From Krasilnikovia cinnamomea (lineage in GTDB: Bacteria > Actinomycetota > Actinomycetes > Mycobacteriales > Micromonosporaceae): a stretch of DNA of 64,000 bases. A program made the translations under genes and the position numbers. Each line of letters opens with the position of its first letter. Positions within the stretch are counted from its first letter, which is position 1. Under the pieces are notes generated by a model. It saw nothing but the letters and a program-made list of their open reading frames with translations, was not told the DNA's origin and searched no databases. Positions 1 through 9,021 of this stretch are shown here, in pieces. The stretch covers positions 6,014,001 to 6,078,000 of the forward strand of contig NZ_SHKY01000001.1 of the NCBI RefSeq assembly GCF_004217545.1, written 5' to 3'.

Positions 1-843
1 GCTGTGGTACATCGCGTGCTGGCTGACGGAGCCCAGCAGCAGACCGGTGAATCCGCCGCGCCCGCGGGCTCCGACCACCAGCAGCTGCGCGCGGTGTGAC
101 CAGTCGATGAGGTGGCGCCTGGCGGGACCGCGCACCACCTCCTGGGTGATCTGGAGATCGGGGTGGTCTTCGGCGACACCGGCGATCGCTTCGGCAAGTA
201 GCAGCTGTTCCTCGGTGTTCACCGCGTCCGGGTCGTAGACGAGCGGAAGCATGTCACCCGGCCCGGTTGACACCGGTGAGGTCCAGGTGTGCACGGCGAC
301 GAGATCGCAGTTGCGTAGCTCGGCGGCCCTGGCGGCCTCTTGCAGCGCGCGGGCCGAGACCGCTGAGCCGTCTATTCCGACGACGACGGGACCATCCGGG
401 CGTGCCTGTCCTCGAACGACGAGCACCGGGCAGGTCGCATGAGTCACGGTCTGCACCGCCACGGAGCCGAGCAGCAGGCCGGAGATCCCTCCTATCCCGC
501 GGTCACCGAGGACCAGCAGCTCAGCCGACTCTGCTTCGTGCAGCAGCACCGGCACGGCGGCGCCTTCGACGATCGCCGAAGACACGGAAAGCTCTGGTGC
601 CGCCTTGTGTGCGTGGTCGACCGCCTCGGCGAGGAAGGTGTCCGCGTACTGTCGTGTGTCCTCGGTGGACGGCGGCAGTGCGCCCTGCAGGACGGCTGCG
701 GATAGCGGCCAGAGGAAGGCATGCACGATGCGAAGCGGCCGCTGGCGCATCGCGGCTTCGGTGGCCGCGAACCTGACCGCTTCCAGGCTGTTCTCGGAGC
801 CGTCCACGCCGACCACGATGGGCGTGACTGACGTCGCGTTCAT
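1..843 (-). CDS. Tandem universal stress protein (C-terminus cut by window edge)
   Basis: Universal stress protein with two Usp domains, about residues 1-145 and 150-281. Each half ends in the ATP-binding signature G-x2-G-x9-G-S (GDRGIGG followed by GS near 113-127, and GARGRGG followed by GS near 258-272), so both halves should bind ATP. 281 codons are visible and the last few residues lie beyond the left edge. The ATG follows the stop of the P-type ATPase gene by 15 nt, with GAGAGG as a likely ribosome site, so the two are probably one transcript. In Mycobacterium tuberculosis several DosR-regulated genes encode such tandem Usp proteins, two of them beside ctpF-type and Rv2004c-type genes as here. 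The cytosolic stress/dormancy role is inferred from family and neighbours. Confidence 0.93.
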   Translation of the reverse strand, partial: MNATSVTPIVVGVDGSENSLEAVRFAATEAAMRQRPLRIVHAFLWPLSAAVLQGALPPSTEDTRQYADTFLAEAVDHAHKAAPELSVSSAIVEGAAVPVLLHEAESAELLVLGDRGIGGISGLLLGSVAVQTVTHATCPVLVVRGQARPDGPVVVGIDGSAVSARALQEAARAAELRNCDLVAVHTWTSPVSTGPGDMLPLVYDPDAVNTEEQLLLAEAIAGVAEDHPDLQITQEVVRGPARRHLIDWSHRAQLLVVGARGRGGFTGLLLGSVSQHAMYHS

Positions 844-858
844 GGGAATGATCCTCTC

Positions 859-3441
859 TCAGGGCGCCGTGTGCGGGCTGGGGGTTTGGGCTGGCGGGGT
901 CTTGGTCGGCGTAAGTCTGAGGCGGCGTTGCAACAGCAGGCCGATTCCGGGCAGCAATGAGACGGCGGCGCAGGCAAGCAGTTCTGGCGCGGTCAGCGCG
1001 ACGGTGCCGAGCAGTTCCCGCAGCACGGGAACGAGGACGCCGCCGACCTGCAGCAGCGCCGAGACCGCCACCGCCACGATCAGTGCGGGGTTTCCTGGCC
1101 CGCCATGGACCCGCCGGGCGCGGACGGCCATGGCTACGCCGAGTTGGGACAGGCCGAGGACCACGAAGACCACTGACTGCCAGGGCCGTCCTTGATGGTG
1201 TGCGACGACTCCGGCGCCGAGCACGGTGAGGGTGATGGCCAGGCCGCCGAGCAGGACGTCGCGTAGCAGGCCGTCACCGAGTACGGACTCTTGCGGGGAA
1301 CGGGGTGGGCGCTTCAGCACGTCCGGGCTGGCCGGCTCGGCCCCGAGGGCCACGCCCGGCAGGCCGTGGGTGAGCAGGTTGACCCAGAGGATCTGGGCGG
1401 GAAGGAGCGGTACGGGCAGACCCAGAAACGGGCCGAACAACATGATGAGGATCTCGGCAGTGCCTCCGGAGAGCCCGTAGCGCAGGAAGCGGCGGATGTT
1501 GTCGTAGATTCGCCGGCCCTCGCCGATGGCATGCGCGACCGTGGCCAGCTCGTCGTCGACCAGGACGAGATCGGCGGCCTGCCGGGCGACCTCCGTGCCG
1601 CCGCCCATGGCCACGCCGATGTCCGCCCGCCGCAGCGCTGGGGCATCGTTGACGCCGTCCCCGGTCATGGCCACCACGTGGCCGTGCTGCTGGAGTGCCG
1701 AGATGATGTCGAGCTTCTGCTCCGGCTGGGTGCGAGCGTACACCCGGGCATGTTCGGCGGCGTCGCCCGGCGCACCGGTGTCACCGTTGATCACTTGATC
1801 GTCCCGATCGAGCAGGCCCAGCCGACCGGCGATGGCCGCGGCGGTGGCGGGGTGGTCACCGGTGATGAGAACGAGCCGCACGCCTGCTTCTGCGAACATG
1901 GCGGCGGTGTCCGGGGCGCCGGCCCGCAGTGGGTCACCGATCCCGACCACGCCGAGGGGGCGCAGTCCCGCCGGGTTCGCGACGTCGACGGAACCGTCGG
2001 CTACCGCTGCGGCCACCGCCAGGACGCGTAGGCCGTCGGCTGCCATGTCGGCCGCCGCCGTCCGCAGCGCCATGATGGTGGCGGGCGGGCCGGTCACGAC
2101 CGGCTCATGCAGTACGGCTTCGGGAGCCCCCTTGCAGACGATCAGGTGCGAGCCGTCCGGGTTCTGGTGGACGGTGACCATGCGACGCTGCGCTTGGTCG
2201 AACGGGTGTTCCGCGACTCTGGGGTGGGCGGTGCGCTCGCCGTCGACGTCGAGGCGGCACCGCGCGGCGAAGGCGATCAGCGCCGCCTCCAGCGGATCGC
2301 CGACCGCGGTCCATTGCGGGTGGTCGGTGTCCGGGGGGAGTAGGGCGGCGTCGTTGCACAGCAGCACGGCACGCCCCAGCTCACGCAGCATCTCTGGGGG
2401 GTCGACCGGCTCAGCGTCGTGGCGTACCTCTCCGGCGGGAGAGTATCCGGCACCGACCACGGTGTAGCGGGTGGCGTCCGTGACCGCGGCTGTCTGGACG
2501 GCCATGCGGCCTTCGGTGAGGGTTCCGGTCTTGTCGGAGGCGATGACCGTCACCGAACCGAGGGTCTCGACGGCGTGCAGACGGCGGGGGATGGCTCGGG
2601 CCTGTGCCATCCGGTGGGCGCCCAGTGCCAACGCGAGGGTCACCACCGCGGGTAGCGATTCCGGTACGGCGGCGACCACGAGGCTCACGGCGGTCACCGC
2701 CATGGTCACGACCTCGCGTCCGGCCAGCAGGCCGAGTGCGAAGACCACGCCGGACAGCACCACGGCGGTGAGGCCCAGGACGCGGCTCAGCCGAGCGAGG
2801 CGACGCTGCAGCGGAGTCAGGGTCGGCCGCGTGCCGACGACCAGTTCGGCGATGCGGCCCAGCGCGCTGGCCGGCCCGGTACGGACGACCTCCCCGGTCG
2901 CCCGGCCCACCACGACGACCGTCCCGGCGTACGATTCGTCGCCGGGCTTGCGCTCGACGGGCACCGACTCGCCGGTCAATGCGGCCTCATCCAGCCGGAA
3001 CCGGAATGCGTCGCGCAGCTGCAGGTCGGCGGGTACGACGTCGCCGGCCTCAAGGCGGACGACATCGCCTGGCACGAGGTCGGCGGCGGGGATCACCACG
3101 TCGTTGCCGTCGCGGATCGCCCGGGCGGTCGGGGCGGCGAGGCGGTCGAGTGCCGCGATGGCCCGGTCGGCGCGGACTTCCTGCACCACACCGATGCTCG
3201 TGTTGAGCACCACGACGAGCGCGATCACGATCGTGTCGGTGAGGTCCTGGAGTGCCGTGGTCACCACGGCCGCGGCGATCAGCAGCGCGACAAGTGGGTC
3301 GGTGAGCTGGCGCAGGATCCGGCTGGGAAGTCGCTGCGGTCGTGGCTGGGCTACCGCGTTGGGCCCATGGACGCTGAGCAGCTCCGTGGCCTCCGCGGAA
3401 GACAGTCCTGCCGGTCGGGGCCCGGCTTGCGCAAGGGTCAT
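859..3441 (-). CDS. P-type cation-transporting ATPase, CtpF/SERCA-like
   Basis: Membrane cation pump of 860 aa, the usual length of P2-type ATPases. Seen in order: N-terminal cation-ATPase domain (1-60), first membrane pair (about 45-85), actuator domain with TGES at 156-159, membrane helix with the PESLP ion-binding motif near 258, phosphorylation motif DKTGTLT at 303-309, the hinge motif TGDGVNDAP in the P domain, and a C-terminal helix cluster. PESLP resembles PEGLP of Ca/Mn pumps rather than the CPC of copper pumps, so Ca2+ or a similar cation is the likely substrate (inference). Its ATG overlaps the stop of the DUF1918 gene in an ATGA, implying translational coupling. The M. tuberculosis homologue type, CtpF, is DosR-induced. 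Confidence 0.93.
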   Translation of the reverse strand: MTLAQAGPRPAGLSSAEATELLSVHGPNAVAQPRPQRLPSRILRQLTDPLVALLIAAAVVTTALQDLTDTIVIALVVVLNTSIGVVQEVRADRAIAALDRLAAPTARAIRDGNDVVIPAADLVPGDVVRLEAGDVVPADLQLRDAFRFRLDEAALTGESVPVERKPGDESYAGTVVVVGRATGEVVRTGPASALGRIAELVVGTRPTLTPLQRRLARLSRVLGLTAVVLSGVVFALGLLAGREVVTMAVTAVSLVVAAVPESLPAVVTLALALGAHRMAQARAIPRRLHAVETLGSVTVIASDKTGTLTEGRMAVQTAAVTDATRYTVVGAGYSPAGEVRHDAEPVDPPEMLRELGRAVLLCNDAALLPPDTDHPQWTAVGDPLEAALIAFAARCRLDVDGERTAHPRVAEHPFDQAQRRMVTVHQNPDGSHLIVCKGAPEAVLHEPVVTGPPATIMALRTAAADMAADGLRVLAVAAAVADGSVDVANPAGLRPLGVVGIGDPLRAGAPDTAAMFAEAGVRLVLITGDHPATAAAIAGRLGLLDRDDQVINGDTGAPGDAAEHARVYARTQPEQKLDIISALQQHGHVVAMTGDGVNDAPALRRADIGVAMGGGTEVARQAADLVLVDDELATVAHAIGEGRRIYDNIRRFLRYGLSGGTAEILIMLFGPFLGLPVPLLPAQILWVNLLTHGLPGVALGAEPASPDVLKRPPRSPQESVLGDGLLRDVLLGGLAITLTVLGAGVVAHHQGRPWQSVVFVVLGLSQLGVAMAVRARRVHGGPGNPALIVAVAVSALLQVGGVLVPVLRELLGTVALTAPELLACAAVSLLPGIGLLLQRRLRLTPTKTPPAQTPSPHTAP

Positions 3442-3647
3442 CGGTGACCGACGTTCCCGTGCTGGGCCGGCTCCACGTGGGCCTCCGGCCCGGGGAAGAC
3501 CAAGGCGTACCGGCCGTCGTCCAGCCAGCGGACCTCATACGGTGGGCTGCCATCGGCGTGCCGGACGGCCGTGATCACCCCGACGTGTGGCAGGTCGCCT
3601 AGGTGAACACCCTTGAGGACGAGCCGATCCCCTACCCGCGCGATCAT
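3438..3647 (-). CDS. DUF1918 small protein
   Basis: 69-aa protein beginning MIARVGDRLVL with the SH3-like beta pattern of DUF1918 (conserved G-D at the start, and PPYEVRW-DDG in the middle). An upstream ATG would give a 137-aa form, but the downstream ATG has a GGAGA ribosome site 5 nt away and matches the family length and start. The function of DUF1918 is unknown; M. tuberculosis has two copies, and Rv0569 is DosR-induced. The gene heads a DUF1918-ATPase-Usp operon, and its stop overlaps the ATPase start. A DosR-like box lies about 140 bp upstream. Confidence 0.85.
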   Translation of the reverse strand: MIARVGDRLVLKGVHLGDLPHVGVITAVRHADGSPPYEVRWLDDGRYALVFPGPEAHVEPAQHGNVGHR

Positions 3648-3785
3648 GATGGTCTCCGTTCGGTGGTGCCCGCCGAGTGGACGGGCTGTCGGACCACCTG
3701 AGTGTCTTACCGCTCTGGCCTGCGGGTGCCTGCCACTGGTGGCCCCTCCATGATCAGAATCAGCCATGCCCGGGTACGCGCGGCA

Positions 3786-3799
3786 GGGCCGTAGGTCCT
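3786..3799. promoter_or_regulatory. DosR-like box
   Basis: GGGCCGTAGGTCCT fits the DosR core GGGNC-N4-GNCCC in all but the last base; the key C5 and G10 are present. It lies about 140 bp before the DUF1918-ATPase-Usp operon. Pattern seen by eye; function inferred from mycobacterial DosR. Confidence 0.5.
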
Positions 3800-3857
3800 C
3801 GCCAAGTGGGCCGCCGTCCCCCACGAGGTGGGACCTGGACAAGACGCACAATGACCG

Positions 3858-4385
3858 CTATGCCGAGTGGCGCGCGTGGCGTGGCGTGGCGAGTGTGCTC
3901 TGTCGCGGGAGAGCGGTGGTCGCCGTGTCGCCGGCAGGCCGGCGTTCGGCGCGCAGCAGCAAGACGAACGCGACGATCATCGCGATCGAGAACGGGTAGT
4001 ACAGCCAACCGAAGAACATCAACCCGACATGGAAGCCGATCGCCGCTACCAAACCCAGCCTGGTCCAGCGGTCGCCGCTGACCATCAGCACGCCCACCCC
4101 CAACTCGAACGCGATGAGCAGGGCGATGAACAGGTCCTGATGTGGTGCCACGACCGCACGCCAGGTGTCGGTGACGAACGGCAGGTAGGAGGCGTCGGCG
4201 AAGCCGGCGTAGTCGCCGCCGGTCGTGAGATGGAGGGTGTTGAACAGCGCACCACCCGCGATGAACAGGGTGGCGACAGCGACCCGGCCGACGTGCATCG
4301 CGCGTGGACTCCACCACGACCACACGGCCGCAACGATGATCACCAACTCGGTGACCGACCAGAAGATCAACCACGGGACCGGCAT
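3858..4385 (-). CDS. Small integral membrane protein
   Basis: 175 aa with about four hydrophobic segments (roughly residues 5-24, 34-52, 82-102 and 108-145) and a polar, Arg-rich C-terminal tail of about 30 residues. The arrangement recalls DoxX/DoxD-like small membrane proteins, but I do not recognise a diagnostic motif, so no function is given. A strong ribosome site (GGAAGGAGGGG) precedes the ATG. It lies 79 nt after the phosphotransferase/kinase gene on the same strand and probably shares its transcript. Confidence 0.75.
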   Translation of the reverse strand: MPVPWLIFWSVTELVIIVAAVWSWWSPRAMHVGRVAVATLFIAGGALFNTLHLTTGGDYAGFADASYLPFVTDTWRAVVAPHQDLFIALLIAFELGVGVLMVSGDRWTRLGLVAAIGFHVGLMFFGWLYYPFSIAMIVAFVLLLRAERRPAGDTATTALPRQSTLATPRHARHSA

Positions 4386-4464
4386 GGCCCCTCCTTCCAG
4401 AGTTCGCCCCGCCAGACGCCAGGAGAGCGGCCGAGCGGACGCGGGCGTGGCTGGAGCAATGCGT

Positions 4465-5952
4465 TCACACCAGGACCAGGCCGGCCTCGTCGAGTGCCGC
4501 GAGCGCGGCGTTCATCGACGCCTCCGGTGTGGTGTCGGTGGCTATGGTTCGAGCCTGCGGCCACGGGTCCGCCTCGGCGGCCAGCACTGCAGCGATCATC
4601 GCGTCCGCGTCGGACACTTCCTGCGGGTCGCCCGTGCGGCCGGCGATCCGCTGCGCGACCGTGGCCGGGGTGGCCGTGCAGCGCAGCTCGGTGAGCATGC
4701 TGTGCGTCGCCGTGGCCACGTCCCGCGCGCCGGACCGCTGCGCCGCGTCGGTGAACGACGCGTCGAGCAGCACCGTCTCACCATGGTCGAGCAGGCGGCC
4801 GGCCCTGCGGAACAGTTCGTCGTAGGTCCGCTGGGTCCACTGCGCGGTGTAGATTCCCTCGCGGTACGGCGCCGCGCTGAGCTGCCCCGACGCGACACCG
4901 GCGAGCTCCTTGCGGACCCGGTCGCTGGTCAGGACCACCGCGCCGAGCCGGTCGGCGAGCCGGCCGGCCAGGGTCGACTTCCCCGTGCCGGGCGCGCCAC
5001 CGACGAGGACGAGACGCACCGCACCGGTGCTCAGGTGCCGCATCGCCAGCTCGGCGTGCAGCGTCGCCTCTCCGGCCGCGGCGGCGTCGCCCTGCGCGTG
5101 ACGCAAGCAGGCGATCTTCGCGCGGACGTACGCCCGGTATGCGACGTAGTGGTGCCGCAGGGACGCCGGTGCGGGGTCGGCGGTGAACTCCGCGTACCAG
5201 TCCAGGAAGGCCGCGCCGAGCCGGGGCGCGCCGAGGCGCTCCAGGTCCATAGCAAGAAAGGCCGCGTCGTCGAGCCCGTCCACGTAGCGCAGGCGGTCGT
5301 CGAACTCGATGCAGTCGAGAACGCGGGGACCATCGTCGAGGCAGAAGATGTCGTTGGCGAGCAGGTCCGCGTGGCCGTCCACGATCCGCCCGGCCGCCAC
5401 CCGGTCGGCGAACAAGGGACCGCGGCCGGCCAGGAAGTCGTGTGTTAGCCGTTCGACCGTGGCGGCGGTGGCCTCCGGAAGGACCGAGCCGTAGAACTGG
5501 TGGAGCTGCGCGAACGTGGCATCCCATCGCCCGCGCAGCGCGTCGCGGCCGCCCTCCGCGTCGACCTCCGGGCCGCGGTGCGCTCGAGCATGGAACGCGG
5601 CGAGCATCCGGGCCAGGCGTCGCAGCGCCTCATCGACCGGCGCCTGCGCGGCCAGCAGCGTGGTGAGACGGCGGTCGGTCGGCATCCGTCGCATGACGAC
5701 CAGGTGGTCGCACACGCTCCCGTCGGGGCCGTGGACGTCCGCGACGCCGAGGTAGACGTCCGGTGCGAGGCGCCGGTTGAGCTCGACCTCGCGATGACAC
5801 ACCGACTCCCGGACGGCGCGTTCGCGGAAGTCCAGGAAGCCGAGGTCGACCGGCTTCTTCAGCTTGAATGCACGGTCGCCGGCCAGATACACCACGGCGG
5901 CGTGGGTCTCGATGGCCGCCGCGAACGCCGTCGCGGCCTTCGTGGATCGCAT
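4465..5952 (-). CDS. Phosphotransferase/P-loop kinase two-domain protein (Rv2004c type)
   Basis: 495 aa. Residues 1-300 form an aminoglycoside-phosphotransferase-like kinase domain, with Lys in the FKLKKPV strand near 29-34 and the catalytic-loop motif HADLLAN at 194-200 followed by an acidic DCIEFDD metal site. Residues 310-495 form a zeta-toxin/AAA-like nucleotide kinase with Walker A GGAPGTGKST at 318-327. The same two-domain layout and neighbourhood (Usp, CtpF) occur in the DosR-induced M. tuberculosis gene Rv2004c. The substrate is unknown. The ATG follows a GAGAGGATCGATC leader. It is not necessarily a resistance gene: the family occurs as a single chromosomal stress gene. Confidence 0.85.
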   Translation of the reverse strand: MRSTKAATAFAAAIETHAAVVYLAGDRAFKLKKPVDLGFLDFRERAVRESVCHREVELNRRLAPDVYLGVADVHGPDGSVCDHLVVMRRMPTDRRLTTLLAAQAPVDEALRRLARMLAAFHARAHRGPEVDAEGGRDALRGRWDATFAQLHQFYGSVLPEATAATVERLTHDFLAGRGPLFADRVAAGRIVDGHADLLANDIFCLDDGPRVLDCIEFDDRLRYVDGLDDAAFLAMDLERLGAPRLGAAFLDWYAEFTADPAPASLRHHYVAYRAYVRAKIACLRHAQGDAAAAGEATLHAELAMRHLSTGAVRLVLVGGAPGTGKSTLAGRLADRLGAVVLTSDRVRKELAGVASGQLSAAPYREGIYTAQWTQRTYDELFRRAGRLLDHGETVLLDASFTDAAQRSGARDVATATHSMLTELRCTATPATVAQRIAGRTGDPQEVSDADAMIAAVLAAEADPWPQARTIATDTTPEASMNAALAALDEAGLVLV

Positions 5953-6211
5953 GATCGATCCTCTCGGTCAATCCTTCGGTACCCGATTCCGGTCGGGGCG
6001 ACATCGGCCAGCCGGGCGCCCCATTGCCGGGCCCGGGCCTGCTCGTCGGGTTCCAGCCGGCCCTGCTTGGTAACCAGGAAGCTTTCCGGCTCGGCCACCG
6101 TGTGCAGCCCGTGCCGACGCGGTCGGCGTCCTCAGTCACCACCTTGAGCGTTCGCCCGCCCGAGGGACGGTGAACAGGGCCGAACGTCACCGCGTAAGAC
6201 CCCGGTACCAA
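5859..6211 (-). pseudogene. Frame-disrupted small ORF between the kinase and GNAT/acyl-CoA synthetase genes
   Basis: Two overlapping reading frames look like one protein split by a 1-nt loss in the C run at 6108-6110. The first part starts at TTG 6211 after a GGAGG and reads LVPGSYAVTFGPV...VVTEDADRVGTG. The second, in the next frame, reads LHTVAEPESFLVTKQGRLEP...GARLADVAPTGIGYR. Both parts have high GC at third codon positions and ordinary composition, unlike a shadow frame. Restoring one G joins them into a protein of about 85-90 residues. The last codons before 5952 overlap the kinase gene and may be meaningless. The family is not recognised. A sequencing error in the G/C run is an equally good explanation. 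Confidence 0.4.
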
Positions 6212-6236
6212 TTCCGCCTCCGCGACCGCGGCGGCC

Positions 6237-8933
6237 TCAGGGGCGGCGGAGGTCTCGCAGGATCGGGTCGGGCTCGCCGGTCGCGGGATGCAGCCGCAGC
6301 TTGGCGTCGAGGGCGACGACACCCGCCGGACCCGCGAGCACCGGGTTGAGGTCGAGTTCGGCGACCTCGGGCAGGTCCTCGGCGAGCCGTCCCACGCGCA
6401 GCAGCAGATCCTCCACCGCGGCCGTGTCGGCCGGTGGGCTCCCGCGGTAGCCGGTCAGCAGCGGCGCGCCGCGCAGCGCCCGCCACATGCGGCCGGCGTC
6501 CAGGTCGGTCAGCGGGACCAGCCGGAACACGCGGTCGTCGAGCAGGTCGGTGTGTACGCCGCCGAGCCCCGCCATGACCAGCGAGCCGAAGAGCGGGTCG
6601 TGGACGATGCCGCAGCTCAGCTCGACCCCACCGGAGAGCATCGGCTGCACCACAGCGCCGTACCCGGGCCGTCCGGCGGCCGTGACCCCGGCGAACGCCG
6701 AGCGCACCTGGTCGGCATCGGTCAGACCGAGCCGGACCCCGCCCGTGTCGCTCTTGTGCACCAGCTCGGGGTCGGCGCATTTGAGCGCGACCGGATACCC
6801 GAACCGCCCGGCCGCGGCCACCGCGGCATCGGCGTCGAGGGCGATCGCGGCGGGGGCCAGCGGGATGCCGTAGGCGGTCAGGATGCGGGCCGTACGCTCG
6901 TGCGGTTGCCATCCACCGCCCGCGGCGAGTCCTTCCGCCGCGCAGGCCCGGGCGGTGTCCGGGTCGAGGTCGGGCAGCGCCGGCCATCCGCCGAGAGGCT
7001 CGCGTCGCCAGGCCGCGTAGCGGGCAGCGTGGCGCAAGGCCCGGACGGCCCGCTCCGGCAGGTCGAACACGGGCACCCGTCGTCGGCCGAGCGTCGGGGG
7101 AGTGCCGGGGGCGCCGATGACGACGGCGGCGATGGTCAGCGCCGGATGCGCGTCGACGATCGGGGCGAGCGCGGCCAGCGTGGCCGAGACGTCGTTGGCC
7201 CGCGTGGCGACCAGGACCAGCAGCACGGCGTCCGCCTCGCCGCTGGCCGCCACCGCGCCCACCGCGTCCGCGAACACCCGAGGTGTGGCGCCGGCGCCGA
7301 GGTCGAGGGGATTATCGTGCCCGGCGGCGCCCGGCGCTACGGTCGTCAGCCGCTGCCGCAGGTCTGCGCTGGGCGCGGGCACCCGCAGATGGCCCGCCTC
7401 GGCGGCGTCCGCGGCAAGGATGTTGAGGCCACCCGCGTTGCCGACGACGGCGAGCCGGTCACCCGCCGGCAGGGGCTGGTCGGTGAGCAGCCTGGCGGCA
7501 TCCAGCAGATCGCCCAAGGTTTCGGCACGGACCACGCCGGCCTGCGCGAACAGCGCGTCGACGGTGACGTCGGGGACCGCGGCCGCCGCGGTGTGCGAGG
7601 CACCGGCGCGCTTGCCGGCGATCGACCGTCCGCTCTTGACCGCCAGTACGGGTTTGCGGCGCGACAGGGCCCGTACCAGCCGGCCGAACTTGCGGGGGTT
7701 ACCGAACGATTCCAGGTACAGCGCGATGGCGGTGGTGGCCGGATCGTCGAACCAGTACGCGAGCAGGTCGTTGCCGCTGACGTCCGCCTTGTTGCCCAGC
7801 GAGACGAACGCGGACAACCCGCACCCGGTTCGTGCGGCGTGCTCGATCACCGCGATGCCGACCGCGCCGGACTGCGACGCCACCGCCAGTCCGCCGGCCG
7901 GCGGCACCATCGGCGCGAAGCTGGCGTTCAAACGCACCTCCGGGTCGGTGCTGAGCACGCCGAGGCAGTTCGGTCCGACCAACCGGATGCCGTGGTCACG
8001 AGCGAGACGCACGAGTTCGGCCTGCCGGGTCCGGCCGAGCCCGTCGCTCTCGCCGAATCCGGCGCTGAGAACCACCGCGGCGCGGGCGCCGGCGGCCGCC
8101 GCATCGGCCAGCACCGGGACGACCATCGGTGCGGGCACCGCGATCACCACCAGGTCGACCGGGCCGGGCAGCTCCTTCAGCGAGGGATGGGCCGGGACAC
8201 CGGCGATCGTGTCGGCATGCGGGTTGATCGCGTACAGGTGGCCGGTGAAGCCGTACTCGCGCAGCGCGCGTAGCGTCTCATGCCCGGTGCCGCCGGGGTG
8301 GCGGCCAGCGCCCACGACGGCCACCGCGGACGGTCGCAGCAGAGGGCGCAGGGAGGCGCGCTCAGCGTGGCGTTCGCGGTCGGCGATTGCCCGCTGCGCG
8401 TCCTCGTCCTCGGTGGGCACCGCGACGTCGAACAGGCCGTCGTGCAGTGTCGCGCGGGAACCTGCCGTGAGGTCACGGGCGACATGCAGCATGGCGGTGT
8501 TGCCGGGCAGGACCTCGCCGACGAGATGGGTGATGCCGCAGCGGCGGGCCGTGTCGGCGAGGTGTTCGAGCAGCAGCGTGCCGATGCCGCGGCCACGCTG
8601 CGCGTCGTCGATGAAGATGGCGAACTCGGCCCGCGGGCCGTCGTATGGCTCGTAGGAGGCTACGCCGACGATGGATCCCGCCAGCTCGGCGGCGATGGCC
8701 TGGTGCTCGTTCGTTGGCGGCTCGCAGAGCCGATGGACCTCGTCGTCCAGGGTGCTGCCGGACGGGGCGGCGAAGAATCGCATGCGCAGGCCGTCGGCCG
8801 AGGAGCACCGGTACAGCGCGCTCAATGCCGGGGCGTCGTCGGGTCTGACCGGGCGCAGGTGCACGATGCCCCCGTCCGCGGTGAGGGCGTCCACGGTGGT
8901 CACGCAATGACGAGGCACGGTGCTGGTGGTCAC
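6237..8933 (-). CDS. GNAT acetyltransferase fused to ADP-forming acyl-CoA synthetase (Pat-type, reversed order)
   Basis: 898 aa. An N-terminal GNAT domain (about 20-185, with acetyl-CoA loop RGRGIGTLL) precedes a complete NDP-forming acyl-CoA synthetase: CoA-binding Rossmann domain from about 205 (VAVVGAGRHPGGTG), succinyl-CoA-synthetase-like ligase domains in the middle, and a C-terminal ATP-grasp domain (GYPVALKCADPELVHKSDTGGV). The likely role is protein lysine acylation controlling acyl-CoA synthetases, as for PatZ/Pat; the GNAT is N-terminal here, whereas it is C-terminal in E. coli PatZ. The catalytic state of the synthetase part was not tested. Start is GTG with GGAGAGGA upstream. Two DosR-like boxes lie 59 and 89 nt before it. 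Confidence 0.88.
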   Translation of the reverse strand: MTTSTVPRHCVTTVDALTADGGIVHLRPVRPDDAPALSALYRCSSADGLRMRFFAAPSGSTLDDEVHRLCEPPTNEHQAIAAELAGSIVGVASYEPYDGPRAEFAIFIDDAQRGRGIGTLLLEHLADTARRCGITHLVGEVLPGNTAMLHVARDLTAGSRATLHDGLFDVAVPTEDEDAQRAIADRERHAERASLRPLLRPSAVAVVGAGRHPGGTGHETLRALREYGFTGHLYAINPHADTIAGVPAHPSLKELPGPVDLVVIAVPAPMVVPVLADAAAAGARAAVVLSAGFGESDGLGRTRQAELVRLARDHGIRLVGPNCLGVLSTDPEVRLNASFAPMVPPAGGLAVASQSGAVGIAVIEHAARTGCGLSAFVSLGNKADVSGNDLLAYWFDDPATTAIALYLESFGNPRKFGRLVRALSRRKPVLAVKSGRSIAGKRAGASHTAAAAVPDVTVDALFAQAGVVRAETLGDLLDAARLLTDQPLPAGDRLAVVGNAGGLNILAADAAEAGHLRVPAPSADLRQRLTTVAPGAAGHDNPLDLGAGATPRVFADAVGAVAASGEADAVLLVLVATRANDVSATLAALAPIVDAHPALTIAAVVIGAPGTPPTLGRRRVPVFDLPERAVRALRHAARYAAWRREPLGGWPALPDLDPDTARACAAEGLAAGGGWQPHERTARILTAYGIPLAPAAIALDADAAVAAAGRFGYPVALKCADPELVHKSDTGGVRLGLTDADQVRSAFAGVTAAGRPGYGAVVQPMLSGGVELSCGIVHDPLFGSLVMAGLGGVHTDLLDDRVFRLVPLTDLDAGRMWRALRGAPLLTGYRGSPPADTAAVEDLLLRVGRLAEDLPEVAELDLNPVLAGPAGVVALDAKLRLHPATGEPDPILRDLRRP

Positions 8934-8991
8934 GGTCGGATTCCTCTCCTGGATCTCCCTTCAGCCAAGCGGAGCGAGCCGGTCCGGCGCA

Positions 8992-9005
8992 GGGTCGTCC
9001 GGCCC
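8992..9005. promoter_or_regulatory. DosR-like box, full match
   Basis: GGGTCGTCCGGCCC matches GGGNC-N4-GNCCC at every constrained base. It lies 59 nt upstream of the GNAT/acyl-CoA synthetase start. Confidence 0.6.
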
Positions 9006-9021
9006 CTGGATCTCCTCCGGA

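Noticed and set aside
3809..3821. GGGCCGCCGTCCC near the DUF1918 promoter as a second DosR box
   Set aside because: One base too short between the half-sites. A weak helper site is possible but cannot be supported.
6288..8273. 661-codon plus-strand frame opposite the GNAT/acyl-CoA synthetase gene
   Set aside because: Antisense shadow, typical of high-GC DNA; the minus-strand gene has clear domains.
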